Source of the DNA: an uncultured Aquimarina sp.
Lineage (GTDB): Bacteria; Bacteroidota; Bacteroidia; Flavobacteriales; Flavobacteriaceae
DNA: 64,000 bases
NCBI GenBank assembly: GCA_947499005.1
Contig: CANMML010000004.1
Coordinates: 121,574-185,573 of the forward strand
Reading direction: 5' to 3'
The position numbers and the translations under genes were made by a program. Shown here in pieces: positions 43,008 to 52,164 of the stretch (the stretch's first letter is position 1; the number at the start of each line of letters is the position of its first letter). The notes under the pieces are model-generated. The model ran no database searches. It was not told the origin of the DNA and worked only from the letters and a program-made list of their open reading frames with translations.

Positions 43008-44402
43008 ATGAACCACTTCGTATATAAATTAAGCATACTATCCATATTCATTTCTACTCTATCATGTAAAGATGATGAAGGTGTAGCTGAGGATAATACT
43101 AGCCCAAGAGTTGCAGCTAAAGAAAATTTAGATGCAGATGGATTGCCTAAGAAAACATTCGATGTACTCCTCCCCGCTTTTACTAGTAATAAAGAATACA
43201 TTATTGATCTCAATCAGTGGGACATTCCTACTAATAATACCAATGCCATCAAAACAACAGCAAATCTACAGGCTGCTATCGATTGGGCACATGATAAAGG
43301 ATATACGAAAGTAATTCTGCCTGAAGGTCAATATTTAGTAGGTGAAGATGTAAATGAAATATACCAAGGTGGTATCGAGCTGCATGATGATACCGAATTT
43401 GTATTCAACGATGGGGCTGTTTTATCAATCGATACTAATGACAAATGGAATTATTGTGTCATTAGCTTAAATGGTGATAATATCATCATTAGAGATGGAA
43501 CCATTAAAGGAGATCGTGATACACATATTTTCACGCCACGTGCTAGTGATGGTAAAACAGCTCATGATGAAGGGCATGGAATCTGTGTTTGGAACAAAAG
43601 TAACCAGGTGTTAGTCGATAATATGATCATTCAAAATGTGACGGGTGATGGTTCTTTGGTGTTGGATGCACAGGATGTTACTTTCTCAAATAACACGATT
43701 TACAATAATAGACGACAAGGTATTTCAATAGTTGGAGGGACTCGTATTGAAATAAAAAACAATGAAATACATCATATTAATGGAACATCTCCACAATTTG
43801 GTATTGACATTGAAGGCGCTGGTCGTTTAGATGAGGATATCTTAATTCAGAATAATTATTTTCATCATAATAAAGGTGGTGATATTGTAAATACTAGTGG
43901 TAAAGATGTATACATTCTTGATAATGTAATGGAACAAGGAGACGGAAATGTTTATGTCGATGGGCCTATTGTCAGCTGGCATAGAACTCATAATATTATT
44001 GCCAGAAATACCATTACTATGATTTCAGGGTCTGTCAATGGAAGATTAGGCTATATTCAATATTCAAGTGGTGGAGATAAAGGACATAATAGAGCTACTT
44101 ATGTACATGACAATGTTTGTAACAGTTGTGGGATGTATATGTATAAAAGTGCAGATGCGGATGTTCGTAACAATAAATTCTTAGGGTATTTTGTATCCTT
44201 TAGTGAATTTGAAAATGTAATCTTAAAAGATAACCTAGTGACATTTTCAGAGGAACATCCAAATTTAAGGTTTTGTTGGTCTTATCGTTTCAATGATGTT
44301 AAAGGGATAGCTAGTGGAAACTTTTTAGGAGATCAACTAGAAGAGATTCCATTATCAGAGACAACTCCTCATACCTTACAGTGTGTTTTAGATGGTTGGT
44401 AG
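43008..44402 (+). CDS. Right-handed beta-helix lipoprotein (pectate lyase-like fold)
   Basis: A 464-residue lipoprotein with lipobox STLSC (Cys about 21). A pectate-lyase-superfamily start (NLQAAIDWAHDKGYTKVILPEGQYLV, given in part) leads into parallel beta-helix coils with repeated N-x-I pattern (NGDNIIIRDGTIKGD, NQVLVDNMIIQNVTG, DVTFSNNTIYNNRRQG, EIKNNEIHHINGT). This fold is typical of polysaccharide lyases and GH28-like hydrolases. Catalytic residues cannot be fixed by eye. No other polysaccharide gene is next to it. Confidence 0.75.
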   Translation: MNHFVYKLSILSIFISTLSCKDDEGVAEDNTSPRVAAKENLDADGLPKKTFDVLLPAFTSNKEYIIDLNQWDIPTNNTNAIKTTANLQAAIDWAHDKGYTKVILPEGQYLVGEDVNEIYQGGIELHDDTEFVFNDGAVLSIDTNDKWNYCVISLNGDNIIIRDGTIKGDRDTHIFTPRASDGKTAHDEGHGICVWNKSNQVLVDNMIIQNVTGDGSLVLDAQDVTFSNNTIYNNRRQGISIVGGTRIEIKNNEIHHINGTSPQFGIDIEGAGRLDEDILIQNNYFHHNKGGDIVNTSGKDVYILDNVMEQGDGNVYVDGPIVSWHRTHNIIARNTITMISGSVNGRLGYIQYSSGGDKGHNRATYVHDNVCNSCGMYMYKSADADVRNNKFLGYFVSFSEFENVILKDNLVTFSEEHPNLRFCWSYRFNDVKGIASGNFLGDQLEEIPLSETTPHTLQCVLDGW

Positions 44403-44405
44403 CAT

Positions 44406-45539
44406 CTAGTACTGTTGCCACCATTTGTTAACAGTAGTATTGTTTTGATCTATATAAATGAAAGTTCCAATTTCTGGAGTGACTACCGTAACCCCTAGTT
44501 CTTGAGCCTTTTTGGTTACTCGTTCTATAGGGTCTGTCCATGCATGCATGGATAATTTAAAAGCTCCCCAATGAATAGGCATTATTTTGTTTGCTTTAAT
44601 ATCTATACCTGCTTGTGCGGTTTCTTCTGGAAACATATGTATATCGGGCCACATTTCGTTGTATTGCCCACATTCTACCATAGCAAAATCGAAAGGTCCA
44701 TACTTCTCTCCTATTTCTTTAAAATGTTCCCCATAACCACTATCTCCGCTAAAGAATATATTCTCTGTGTCGGACTGTATCACCCAAGAAGACCACAATG
44801 TTTTTGCTCGATCAGTAAGTCCTCTACCTGAAAAATGACGTGCTGGTGCACATTTGAATTGTAAGCTACCTAAAGTTGCTTCTTGCCACCAGTCTAATTC
44901 TATGATACGTTCTTTTGGAACTCCCCATTTTTGTAGGTGTACGCCTACTCCTAATGGAGTATAAAATAGCTTTACTTTATCCTTTAACTTTTTAATAGAA
45001 CCATAATCTAAGTGATCATAATGATCATGAGAAATAAGTACAGCATCTATTTCTGGCATTTTTTCAATTTCAATAGGCAATTCCTCGCTAAAACGCTTGC
45101 TTCCTAACATCGGGTGTGGTGCAGCAACTTCTCCAAGCATAGGGTCTATTAAAATGAGTTTTTTATCTATTTGTACTAAAAAGGTAGAATGTCCAAACCA
45201 TATCAGTCGAGTCTTTCCTTTGTAATTTGCAATGGCTAAAGAGTCTATCTTCTCAGATTCAATATTTTTGGATGGAAATGTTTTCGGTTGTGGTGTGAAA
45301 TAACCTGTAAGACTTTTTCTAATGTCTTCGAAACTCATCGATGTACGAACAGGTTGTGTATTTACAAAAATTCCATCTTTATGATTTATAGATTTAGCAT
45401 AGATCTCTTGTTCTGTTTCTGTGACTTCTCCTCCGAATTCGGGGCTTAGGTTAACGAACAATACGACTATAAAAACTAGGATCGCTATAATGATACCAAT
45501 GCCTATTATCGTTCGCAGTATGTATTTTACTAGCTTCAT
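44406..45539 (-). CDS. MBL-fold metallohydrolase, NAPE-PLD-like, membrane anchored
   Basis: A 377-residue protein with an N-terminal membrane helix (about residues 8-30) and a metallo-beta-lactamase domain. Metal ligands are visible: SHDHYDHLD (HxHxDH), the His in PARHFSGRG, the Asp in GDSGYG, and the His in PIHWGAF. The order and the long insert match the NAPE-PLD/UlaG-like group, which hydrolyses phosphodiester bonds of lipids or cyclic sugars. It converges with the beta-helix gene at a distance of 3 bases. The substrate is unknown. Confidence 0.85.
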   Translation of the reverse strand: MKLVKYILRTIIGIGIIIAILVFIVVLFVNLSPEFGGEVTETEQEIYAKSINHKDGIFVNTQPVRTSMSFEDIRKSLTGYFTPQPKTFPSKNIESEKIDSLAIANYKGKTRLIWFGHSTFLVQIDKKLILIDPMLGEVAAPHPMLGSKRFSEELPIEIEKMPEIDAVLISHDHYDHLDYGSIKKLKDKVKLFYTPLGVGVHLQKWGVPKERIIELDWWQEATLGSLQFKCAPARHFSGRGLTDRAKTLWSSWVIQSDTENIFFSGDSGYGEHFKEIGEKYGPFDFAMVECGQYNEMWPDIHMFPEETAQAGIDIKANKIMPIHWGAFKLSMHAWTDPIERVTKKAQELGVTVVTPEIGTFIYIDQNNTTVNKWWQQY

Positions 45540-45714
45540 TTATTTTTTTCGATTTCTGATTCTGGGATTTCCTTTGTTTTTTAAAGGTCTCAGTTGTATT
45601 GTTGACTAAAGCTAAATCTTTAGAGACTTCAATTGGGGCGACAAAATAGGAATAATATTGTCATTTTGACGAAAACTATATTTATTCCGGCTGTTTAATA
45701 GGTCTTTTAAAAAC

Positions 45715-45751
45715 AAAAACTCCGACAATCAATTAAGATCATCGGAGTTTT
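45715..45751 (-). terminator. Terminator after ilvC
   Basis: AAAACTCCGA pairs with TCGGAGTTTT across a 16-base loop, 24 bases past the ilvC stop. Confidence 0.8.
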
Positions 45752-45775
45752 CAATATTTAAAAAAGACTATCTAA

Positions 45776-47251
45776 TTATACGATAGGCTTCATTGCAGTC
45801 ATTGCTTCACGTAATTCTTCACCGATAATTTCGATAGAGTGGTTACGAATCTCGTCATTAATTTCGATTAATTTCGCATTGCTAACTCCAGCACCATTGT
45901 CTTTAGCGTAAGGCTTACCAATAATATCCGTAGATACTTTAGACATAAAGTCTTTTAATAAAGGCTTACAAGCATGGTCGAATAAGTAACATCCATACTC
46001 AGCAGTATCAGAGATTACACGGTTCATTTCGTATAATTTCTTACGTGCGATAGTATTTGCGATTAATGGAGTTTCGTGTAAAGACTCGTAGTAAGCAGAC
46101 TCTTCGATAATACCTACTTGTGTCATAGCTTCGTAAGCTAACTCAACACCAGCACGAACCATAGCTACCATTAATACACCGTTGTCATAGTACTCTTGCT
46201 CGCTAATTTCAACATCTCCTGCAGGAGTTTTCTCGAAGTTAGTCTCGGCAGTAGCAGCTCTCCAACCTAATAAGTTTTTATCATCATTAGCCCAGTCTTC
46301 CATCATTGTTTTAGAGAATTCTCCAGTAATGATATCATCCATGTGCTTATTGAATAATGGACGCATAATGTCTTTCAATTCTTCCGATACTTCGTAAGCT
46401 TTGATTTTAGCAACATTACTTAAACGATCCATCATGTTAGTGATACCACCATATTTTAATCCTTCAGTAATAGTTTCCCATCCGTATTGGATTAATTTAG
46501 AAGCATAACCAGCATCAATTCCTTCTTCAACCATCTTATCGAAACATAAGATAGATCCTGTTTGTAATAAACCACAAAGGATAGTTTGCTCACCCATAAG
46601 GTCAGACTTAACCTCTGCGATAAAAGAAGAAGCTAATACTCCTGCTCTATCTCCACCAGTACCTACAGCATAAGCTTTTGCTTCAGCCCATCCTCTACCT
46701 TCTGGATCATTTTCTTCGTGTACTGCGATTAACGTTGGTACTCCAAATCCTCTTTTGTACTCTTCACGTACTTCAGAACCTGGAGACTTAGGTGCAACCA
46801 TGATTACTGTTAAGTCTTCACGTACTTGCATTCCTTCTTCTACGATGTTAAAACCATGAGAATAAGTTAATGTAGCTCCTTTTTTCATTAATGGCATAAC
46901 AGCCTTTACAACACTAGTGTGTTGCTTATCTGGAGTTAAGTTAATAACCACATCAGCAGTAGGGATTAACTCTTGGTATGTTCCTACTATAAATCCGTTT
47001 TCAGATGCATTTAAGAAAGACTGACGCTTTTCAGAAATTGCAGCATCACGTAAAGCGTAAGAGATATCTAAACCAGAATCTTTCATGTTTAAACCTTGGT
47101 TTAAACCTTGTGCTCCACAACCAACAATTACAATCTTTTTACCTAAAAGTGCGTTTACACCGTCAGCAAATTCCGAAGAATCCATAAAGCGACACTTCCC
47201 TAATTGTGTTAATTGCTCCCCTAATGTTAAGGTGTTAAAATAATTTGCCAT
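45776..47251 (-). CDS. ilvC: Ketol-acid reductoisomerase
   Basis: A 491-residue class II (long) KARI that converts acetolactate or acetohydroxybutyrate to the dihydroxy acids in valine, leucine and isoleucine synthesis, using NADPH and magnesium. The N-terminal Rossmann domain has [13 protein letters not shown], and the C-terminal knotted domains follow ([14 protein letters not shown] with metal-binding Asp and Glu; [11 protein letters not shown]). The length equals that of the E. coli type. It stands alone here: no other ilv or leu gene lies beside it. A -7 box lies upstream. Confidence 0.95.
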   Translation of the reverse strand: MANYFNTLTLGEQLTQLGKCRFMDSSEFADGVNALLGKKIVIVGCGAQGLNQGLNMKDSGLDISYALRDAAISEKRQSFLNASENGFIVGTYQELIPTADVVINLTPDKQHTSVVKAVMPLMKKGATLTYSHGFNIVEEGMQVREDLTVIMVAPKSPGSEVREEYKRGFGVPTLIAVHEENDPEGRGWAEAKAYAVGTGGDRAGVLASSFIAEVKSDLMGEQTILCGLLQTGSILCFDKMVEEGIDAGYASKLIQYGWETITEGLKYGGITNMMDRLSNVAKIKAYEVSEELKDIMRPLFNKHMDDIITGEFSKTMMEDWANDDKNLLGWRAATAETNFEKTPAGDVEISEQEYYDNGVLMVAMVRAGVELAYEAMTQVGIIEESAYYESLHETPLIANTIARKKLYEMNRVISDTAEYGCYLFDHACKPLLKDFMSKVSTDIIGKPYAKDNGAGVSNAKLIEINDEIRNHSIEIIGEELREAMTAMKPIV

Positions 47252-47284
47252 TATTTATAAGTATTTATGTCTGTAAAATTTGGG

Positions 47285-47292
47285 CAAATATA
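47285..47292 (-). promoter_or_regulatory. -7 box upstream of ilvC
   Basis: TATATTTG on the minus strand matches TAnnTTTG and lies 34 bases before the ilvC start. Confidence 0.5.
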
Positions 47293-47358
47293 AGGATTTC
47301 GGAATGACTATCGTTTATGGTATAATAGTATATTCTATAAATTTAAAAAGATAATAAT

Positions 47359-48075
47359 CTAATACTTTTCTAAAAGGGATAAGACTTCCTTTTTATAGCT
47401 CCTGCTTATAGTTAAGGCTTTATCATTAATAATTACTTCTTCGTTTGTAAATGAAGAAATGTTACTTATGGAAATAATAAATGAACGGTGTATTCTTAAA
47501 AAATTACTTTTTGGTAGTTTTCCTTCAATAGCACTAATTGTTTCCCTTGTTACAATAGTCTTATCCATCAAATGAATTTTTAAATAATCACTATAACTTT
47601 CGATGTAAATTATAGTGTTAAAATCAATTTTAATCATTCGTCGATCTGCTCTGACAAACATAAAATCATTTATTTCAGTTGCTTTTATTTTAGTACGATC
47701 AACATTTAAGTAGCTATTAAAATAATTATTGACCGATTTCAATAAACGATCAAAAGAAATAGGCTTTAGTAAATAATCAACAGCTTGTAATTCGAAGCCT
47801 TCAACTGCATAATTTCTATAAGCAGTTGTGAAAATGATTTTAATGCTTTTATCAATTGATTTTGCAAATGAAATTCCAGATATTTCGGGCATGTTAATAT
47901 CTAAGAATATCAGATCAATATGTTGATTTCTTATACAGTGAAGTGCTTCAATGGCTGTACTACAATTTGCAACAATCGTTATACTAGGAATCTTAGATAA
48001 ATGCATTGCGATAATGTCTCTAGCAATGGATTCATCGTCAACAATAATACAGGATATGTTTGTTTCTTTTAGCAA
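47359..48075 (-). CDS. LytTR response regulator
   Basis: A 238-residue regulator with a receiver domain (residues 8-120; phospho-acceptor Asp in DLIFLDINMPEISG, switch Lys in YLLKPI) and a C-terminal LytTR DNA-binding domain (about 135-235, FVRADRRMIKIDF, RIHRSFIISI). It works with the sensor kinase encoded immediately upstream, with no gap between them. Targets are unknown; the divergent serine hydrolase gene is one candidate. Confidence 0.93.
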   Translation of the reverse strand: MLKETNISCIIVDDESIARDIIAMHLSKIPSITIVANCSTAIEALHCIRNQHIDLIFLDINMPEISGISFAKSIDKSIKIIFTTAYRNYAVEGFELQAVDYLLKPISFDRLLKSVNNYFNSYLNVDRTKIKATEINDFMFVRADRRMIKIDFNTIIYIESYSDYLKIHLMDKTIVTRETISAIEGKLPKSNFLRIHRSFIISISNISSFTNEEVIINDKALTISRSYKKEVLSLLEKY

Positions 48076-49128
48076 TTAAAAGTTTTGGTTTAATTCTACA
48101 GTTACAGCATAGGTATTGTCACTATTCTTAATATCTAATGTATGGTTATTCTTATATAATAAATCTAAGCGTTTCTTTATATTTTCTAATCCAATACCAC
48201 TAGATATTTCTTCTTTTTTTTGATGACTATTTTCTATATAAAACAGAATCCTTTGTTCTATACTTTTTAGATGGATGTTAATACTTAATTTCCCTGATCT
48301 TATGGTTCCGTGCTTGAAACTATTCTCTACAAAAGGGATTAAGAGCATCGGAGCTATTTTAATACCTCTAGATATATTGCTGATATTGAATTCTACATCT
48401 AATGTATCATTAAAACGCATTTTTTCTAATGCGATATAATCTTCGATATGTTTAATCTCATCTATTAAATCTACAAAGGGCATATCTATTTTATAGAGCA
48501 AATAATCTAATAAATTGGAGAGTTTTAATATCATTTCGGGGGTTTCATCTGCCTTTTTTAATGCAAAACCATATAAAGTATTCAGTGTATTGAATAAGAA
48601 ATGTGGGTGAATTTGCATTTTCAAATAGTTGAGTTCTTGCTCCTTTAATTTCAATTGAGTCTCTATGATTTTAGTTTCTAGTTTTCTAGCTTCTTTATTT
48701 TGTTCTAAATTGATTTTTAAAACTTTGAAAGCACTTACTATTCCCACAATTAAATACACACTTATCCAAACGAAAAGTAGACTTCTACTTATTGGAGCCA
48801 TGTTCGAAAACTGAAAACTTGATAAGTATGTCAATCCAAAAAACACAGAAATAATAATACAATATGTAGAAATGATAATAGTGTATAAACTGTATAAACC
48901 AAATGAAAAATATCGCCTAGTAATTAAATAGCATGGTATTATTTTATAGATAAAAACATACGTAGTAGCAATGGTAATGGGCATTAAAAATAATGAGAAT
49001 GCTAGTACATAATCAAAATCATTACTTTCAAAACCATAATAATAGGTATAAAAGAACAGTACTGCGCTCCAAAAAACAGAGTGCAATATCAATTGTAGAA
49101 ATTTTTCTAAAATGATTTTTTGAAGCAT
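48076..49128 (-). CDS. LytS/YehU-type sensor histidine kinase
   Basis: A 350-residue membrane kinase. Four hydrophobic helices span about residues 12-140, then a coiled coil, then the His_kinase domain with the phospho-acceptor in QIHPHFLFNTLN and an ATP-binding end with SSGIGLENIKKRLDLLY. No extracellular sensor domain is present, so it probably senses within the membrane. It forms a pair with the LytTR regulator. Confidence 0.92.
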   Translation of the reverse strand: MLQKIILEKFLQLILHSVFWSAVLFFYTYYYGFESNDFDYVLAFSLFLMPITIATTYVFIYKIIPCYLITRRYFSFGLYSLYTIIISTYCIIISVFFGLTYLSSFQFSNMAPISRSLLFVWISVYLIVGIVSAFKVLKINLEQNKEARKLETKIIETQLKLKEQELNYLKMQIHPHFLFNTLNTLYGFALKKADETPEMILKLSNLLDYLLYKIDMPFVDLIDEIKHIEDYIALEKMRFNDTLDVEFNISNISRGIKIAPMLLIPFVENSFKHGTIRSGKLSINIHLKSIEQRILFYIENSHQKKEEISSGIGLENIKKRLDLLYKNNHTLDIKNSDNTYAVTVELNQNF

Positions 49129-49318
49129 TAAAAATAGACTATCTACAATAGTAGTGTTTTTTTGTCTTAGCTAATTGTTTTATAGACGAATAACCGTTTT
49201 AGAAAGGGTTTTAGCATTTGGTTATAACAATCACTAAATAAGTGATTCATCGCATTTTAATTTAAGCATTTTAAAGGAAGACTAGGTTTGTTTCATATTA
49301 AATTAAATAACATTTATC

Positions 49319-50650
49319 ATGAAACCAGTATTCCTTTTTTTTCTACTATTGAGCAGTTTCTGTTTTTCTCAAAATGAAAAAACAAAACAGCTAGATACCC
49401 TGTTTGACTTGCTTTTTTCTAAACATAAAATGATGGGAAGTATAGTTGTCACTGAAAGTGGTAAAACTATTTACAATAATTCTATTGGGTATCAATATTT
49501 TTCAGGTAGTGACTCAAAAATGTCAAATGAGAATTCAAAATATAGAATAGGTTCTATAACTAAAATATTTACAGCCGTTATGATTTTTCAACTGATTGAT
49601 GAAAACAAACTCAATCTAGAAGATAAATTATCTAAATACTACCCCGAAATTCCAAATGCTGCTAATATCTCAATAGCTAATTTACTTAATCACAGTAGTG
49701 GTTTATATAATATTACAAGAGATCCTGATTTTAGTAATTGGATGTTAAAACCTACAACCCATAATCAAATGCTTTCTAGAATAAAGAAGCATAAAATTGA
49801 TTTTCAAGCTGGACAAAACACAGCTTATAGTAATACCAATTTCATATTGTTAGGGTATATACTTGAAACTATAGAAAAAAAAACATACAAAAAGCTATTA
49901 AAAGATCGAATTGTTGATCCATTGAAATTAGATAACACCTATTATGGTAATGAGATTAATATTCATAATAATGAGTGTCAATCCTATTATTATGAGAATG
50001 AAACTTTAAAGCAGGCAACAGAAACAGATATGAGTAATCCTGGTGGTGCAGGTTCTATAGTTTCAACCCCTTCAGATTTAGTGATTTTTATGAATGCTCT
50101 TTTTAATCATCAATTGATAAGTAAAACAAGCTTTAAGAAGATGACATATAGTAAAAATGATATTGGAAGTGGTATTCATCAAATAACAAGAAATGGGGAA
50201 GCTATATTTGGACATAATGGTAGTATTGATGGCTTTAAGGCCTTTACTATTTATGTTCCTAAAAAGGAAATGGCATTAGCTATAACTACGAATGGGTTGA
50301 ATTATAATCTAATGCAGGTTCTTTTCAATACATATGACTTTCTTAATGGGAAATCATTAATAATCCCCAGTTTTGAGAATATAGAATTAAGTTCACACCA
50401 GATTAAAGCTTACGAGGGAGTTTATGAAAATGAGAAATTGCCTTTTGACCTTATGTTTGTTGCTGATGGGAAAATATTAAAAGGAGGTCCTAATTTGCAG
50501 CAACTGTACAAGCTTAAAGCTGTTAAGCAGGATGAATTTTCATTAGAAGCTGAAGGTGTTACTATAAAATTTAACACAGATAAGACGGTGTTACATTTTA
50601 CAGATCCAACTAAAGGAGATACCCCAATAGTATTTACAAAAAAACAATAA
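49319..50650 (+). CDS. Secreted class C beta-lactamase-like serine hydrolase
   Basis: A 443-residue exported protein (signal peptide ends FCFSQ, residue 18). The beta-lactamase fold shows S79-I-T-K82 in RIGSITK, the Tyr motif TAYSNTN, and HNGSIDG in place of KTG. A C-terminal beta domain of about 90 residues follows, as in many Bacteroidota paralogues. Such proteins are esterases, D-aminopeptidases or peptidoglycan hydrolases more often than antibiotic-resistance enzymes. It is divergent from the LytS-type kinase gene and 13 bases upstream of a small membrane protein gene. Confidence 0.85.
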   Translation: MKPVFLFFLLLSSFCFSQNEKTKQLDTLFDLLFSKHKMMGSIVVTESGKTIYNNSIGYQYFSGSDSKMSNENSKYRIGSITKIFTAVMIFQLIDENKLNLEDKLSKYYPEIPNAANISIANLLNHSSGLYNITRDPDFSNWMLKPTTHNQMLSRIKKHKIDFQAGQNTAYSNTNFILLGYILETIEKKTYKKLLKDRIVDPLKLDNTYYGNEINIHNNECQSYYYENETLKQATETDMSNPGGAGSIVSTPSDLVIFMNALFNHQLISKTSFKKMTYSKNDIGSGIHQITRNGEAIFGHNGSIDGFKAFTIYVPKKEMALAITTNGLNYNLMQVLFNTYDFLNGKSLIIPSFENIELSSHQIKAYEGVYENEKLPFDLMFVADGKILKGGPNLQQLYKLKAVKQDEFSLEAEGVTIKFNTDKTVLHFTDPTKGDTPIVFTKKQ

Positions 50651-50663
50651 ATTTAAAGGTCTT

Positions 50664-51071
50664 ATGAATTCATTTATGATATTACAGCAGAGAGGTTTTT
50701 TAATGGAATTATCCCAACGATATTCTGAAGGAGGAATGTTTTTTATGATTCTTATAACAGTTTGTTTATTACTTTCATTTCTTTTTTTAACTCTAGGTTT
50801 TATTAATATTAAGAAAGAGCCCAAAGTTTCCATGAAAATGTTGAAGATCACTTCAGATATTAGTCTTCTGGGACTCGTTATAGGGTTCTTAGGTTCAATC
50901 ATCGGTCTAATTACAGCTTTTGATACCATAGAATCTATAAATAATATCCCATCAGCGTCATTTTCTAAAGGGCTCAAAGTCTCATTTTTAACGACCCTTT
51001 TGGGAAGTATAACTTTTATATTCCCTAGAATAGGAATTATTATTTTAAGGTTCTTTCAAAAAAGTGAATAG
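50664..51071 (+). CDS. MotA/TolQ/ExbB-like small membrane protein
   Basis: A 135-residue protein with three membrane helices (about residues 26-50, 68-92, 105-130). The middle part LLGLVIGFLGSIIGLITAFDTIES and the last helix LKVSFLTTLLGSITFIFP resemble the channel helices of the ExbB/TolQ/MotA family, but the protein is shorter than the usual 200 or more residues and has no partner ExbD gene nearby. A start at the Met at 50703 is also possible. It is probably co-transcribed with the serine hydrolase. Confidence 0.65.
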   Translation: MNSFMILQQRGFLMELSQRYSEGGMFFMILITVCLLLSFLFLTLGFINIKKEPKVSMKMLKITSDISLLGLVIGFLGSIIGLITAFDTIESINNIPSASFSKGLKVSFLTTLLGSITFIFPRIGIIILRFFQKSE

Positions 51072-51116
51072 CTATTTTGAATACCCGTTATTACTAAATA
51101 AATAGGCAATACTTCA

Positions 51117-51216
51117 TTTATTGGCACCGCCAAAGGGTATAATGCCCAAGGCTTGCCTTGAAATTAAAATTTTATTTCATATAACTCCCTCGTGGGCTTG
51201 CCCTGAGGGAGTTTAC
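51117..51216. repeat. Dispersed repeat of about 95 bp, copy 2
   Basis: Related to 41289-41384. It ends in a hairpin, ACTCCCTC paired with GAGGGAGT. Here it lies fully between genes. Confidence 0.6.
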
Positions 51217-51366
51217 TTTAAGATCTCTTAAAAAAAGAAATCAGTTGGATTCGACTCTTTATCAAAAGAAGCATACCAGATCAAATTAAAATATTACTGA
51301 TAACGGGTATTCTAATTATATTTTCCAATAGCAACTGTTATCTTGCACATTCAATATGCATGAATA

Positions 51367-52098
51367 ATGAAAAAAGAATACGGTCTATTAGGAAGAAATA
51401 TTAGTTACTCATTTTCTGAAAAATATTTCAATGAAAGATTTCAAAATGAAGGCGTGAATGCCCAATATTATACGTTCGATTTACAAGAAATTTTAGAATT
51501 AAAGGACTTATTAAAAGAGAAGACTTTAAGTGGGTTAAATGTTACCATTCCTTATAAACAAGATGTTTTCCCTTTTCTAGATGATTTATCCGCAGAAGTT
51601 GAGGAAATCGGCGCAGTAAATGTGATCAAATTTGAGGAAGATGGAACACTTTCCGGTCATAATAGCGATTATTATGGGTTTAAAAATTCACTACTAGAAA
51701 GTATCAAAGAATTGCCTAAAAAAGCATTAGTGTTAGGTACAGGAGGTGCTTCTAAAGCTGTAGTAAAGGCATTAAAGGATTTAGGAATCGAATGGAAATA
51801 CGTTTCTCGCTCTCCTAAAAGTGGACAATATACCTATGAAGACTTAAATGATACTATTATTAAGGAATATCATTTAATAGTCAATTGTTCACCTGTTGGG
51901 ACTTTTCCTAATACCGAACAGTGTCCTAATTTACCCTATGAACATATTACAAATCAGCATATCATGTTCGATTTGATATACAATCCAGAGGTCACCACGT
52001 TTATGCAAAAAGGACTCGATAAAGGGGCTAAAGCTATTAATGGATATCGCATGTTAATTCTTCAAGCAGAAAAAGCATGGGAAATTTGGAATAGTTAA
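51367..52098 (+). CDS. aroE: Shikimate dehydrogenase
   Basis: A 243-residue enzyme that reduces 3-dehydroshikimate with NADPH in aromatic amino acid synthesis. It has the substrate-site start LLGRNISYSFSEKYF, the catalytic Lys in NVTIPYKQD, and the nucleotide loop LGTGGASKAV near residue 123. It is a short, single-domain-pair form as is common in Bacteroidota. It lies 54 bases before the DUF349 gene, and the two may form an operon. Confidence 0.93.
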   Translation: MKKEYGLLGRNISYSFSEKYFNERFQNEGVNAQYYTFDLQEILELKDLLKEKTLSGLNVTIPYKQDVFPFLDDLSAEVEEIGAVNVIKFEEDGTLSGHNSDYYGFKNSLLESIKELPKKALVLGTGGASKAVVKALKDLGIEWKYVSRSPKSGQYTYEDLNDTIIKEYHLIVNCSPVGTFPNTEQCPNLPYEHITNQHIMFDLIYNPEVTTFMQKGLDKGAKAINGYRMLILQAEKAWEIWNS

Positions 52099-52164
52099 GG
52101 CACAACCCTTAGCATTTTTTGTATATTGAACCCACTAAATTGAACTCAATTATTGAAATCAGTC

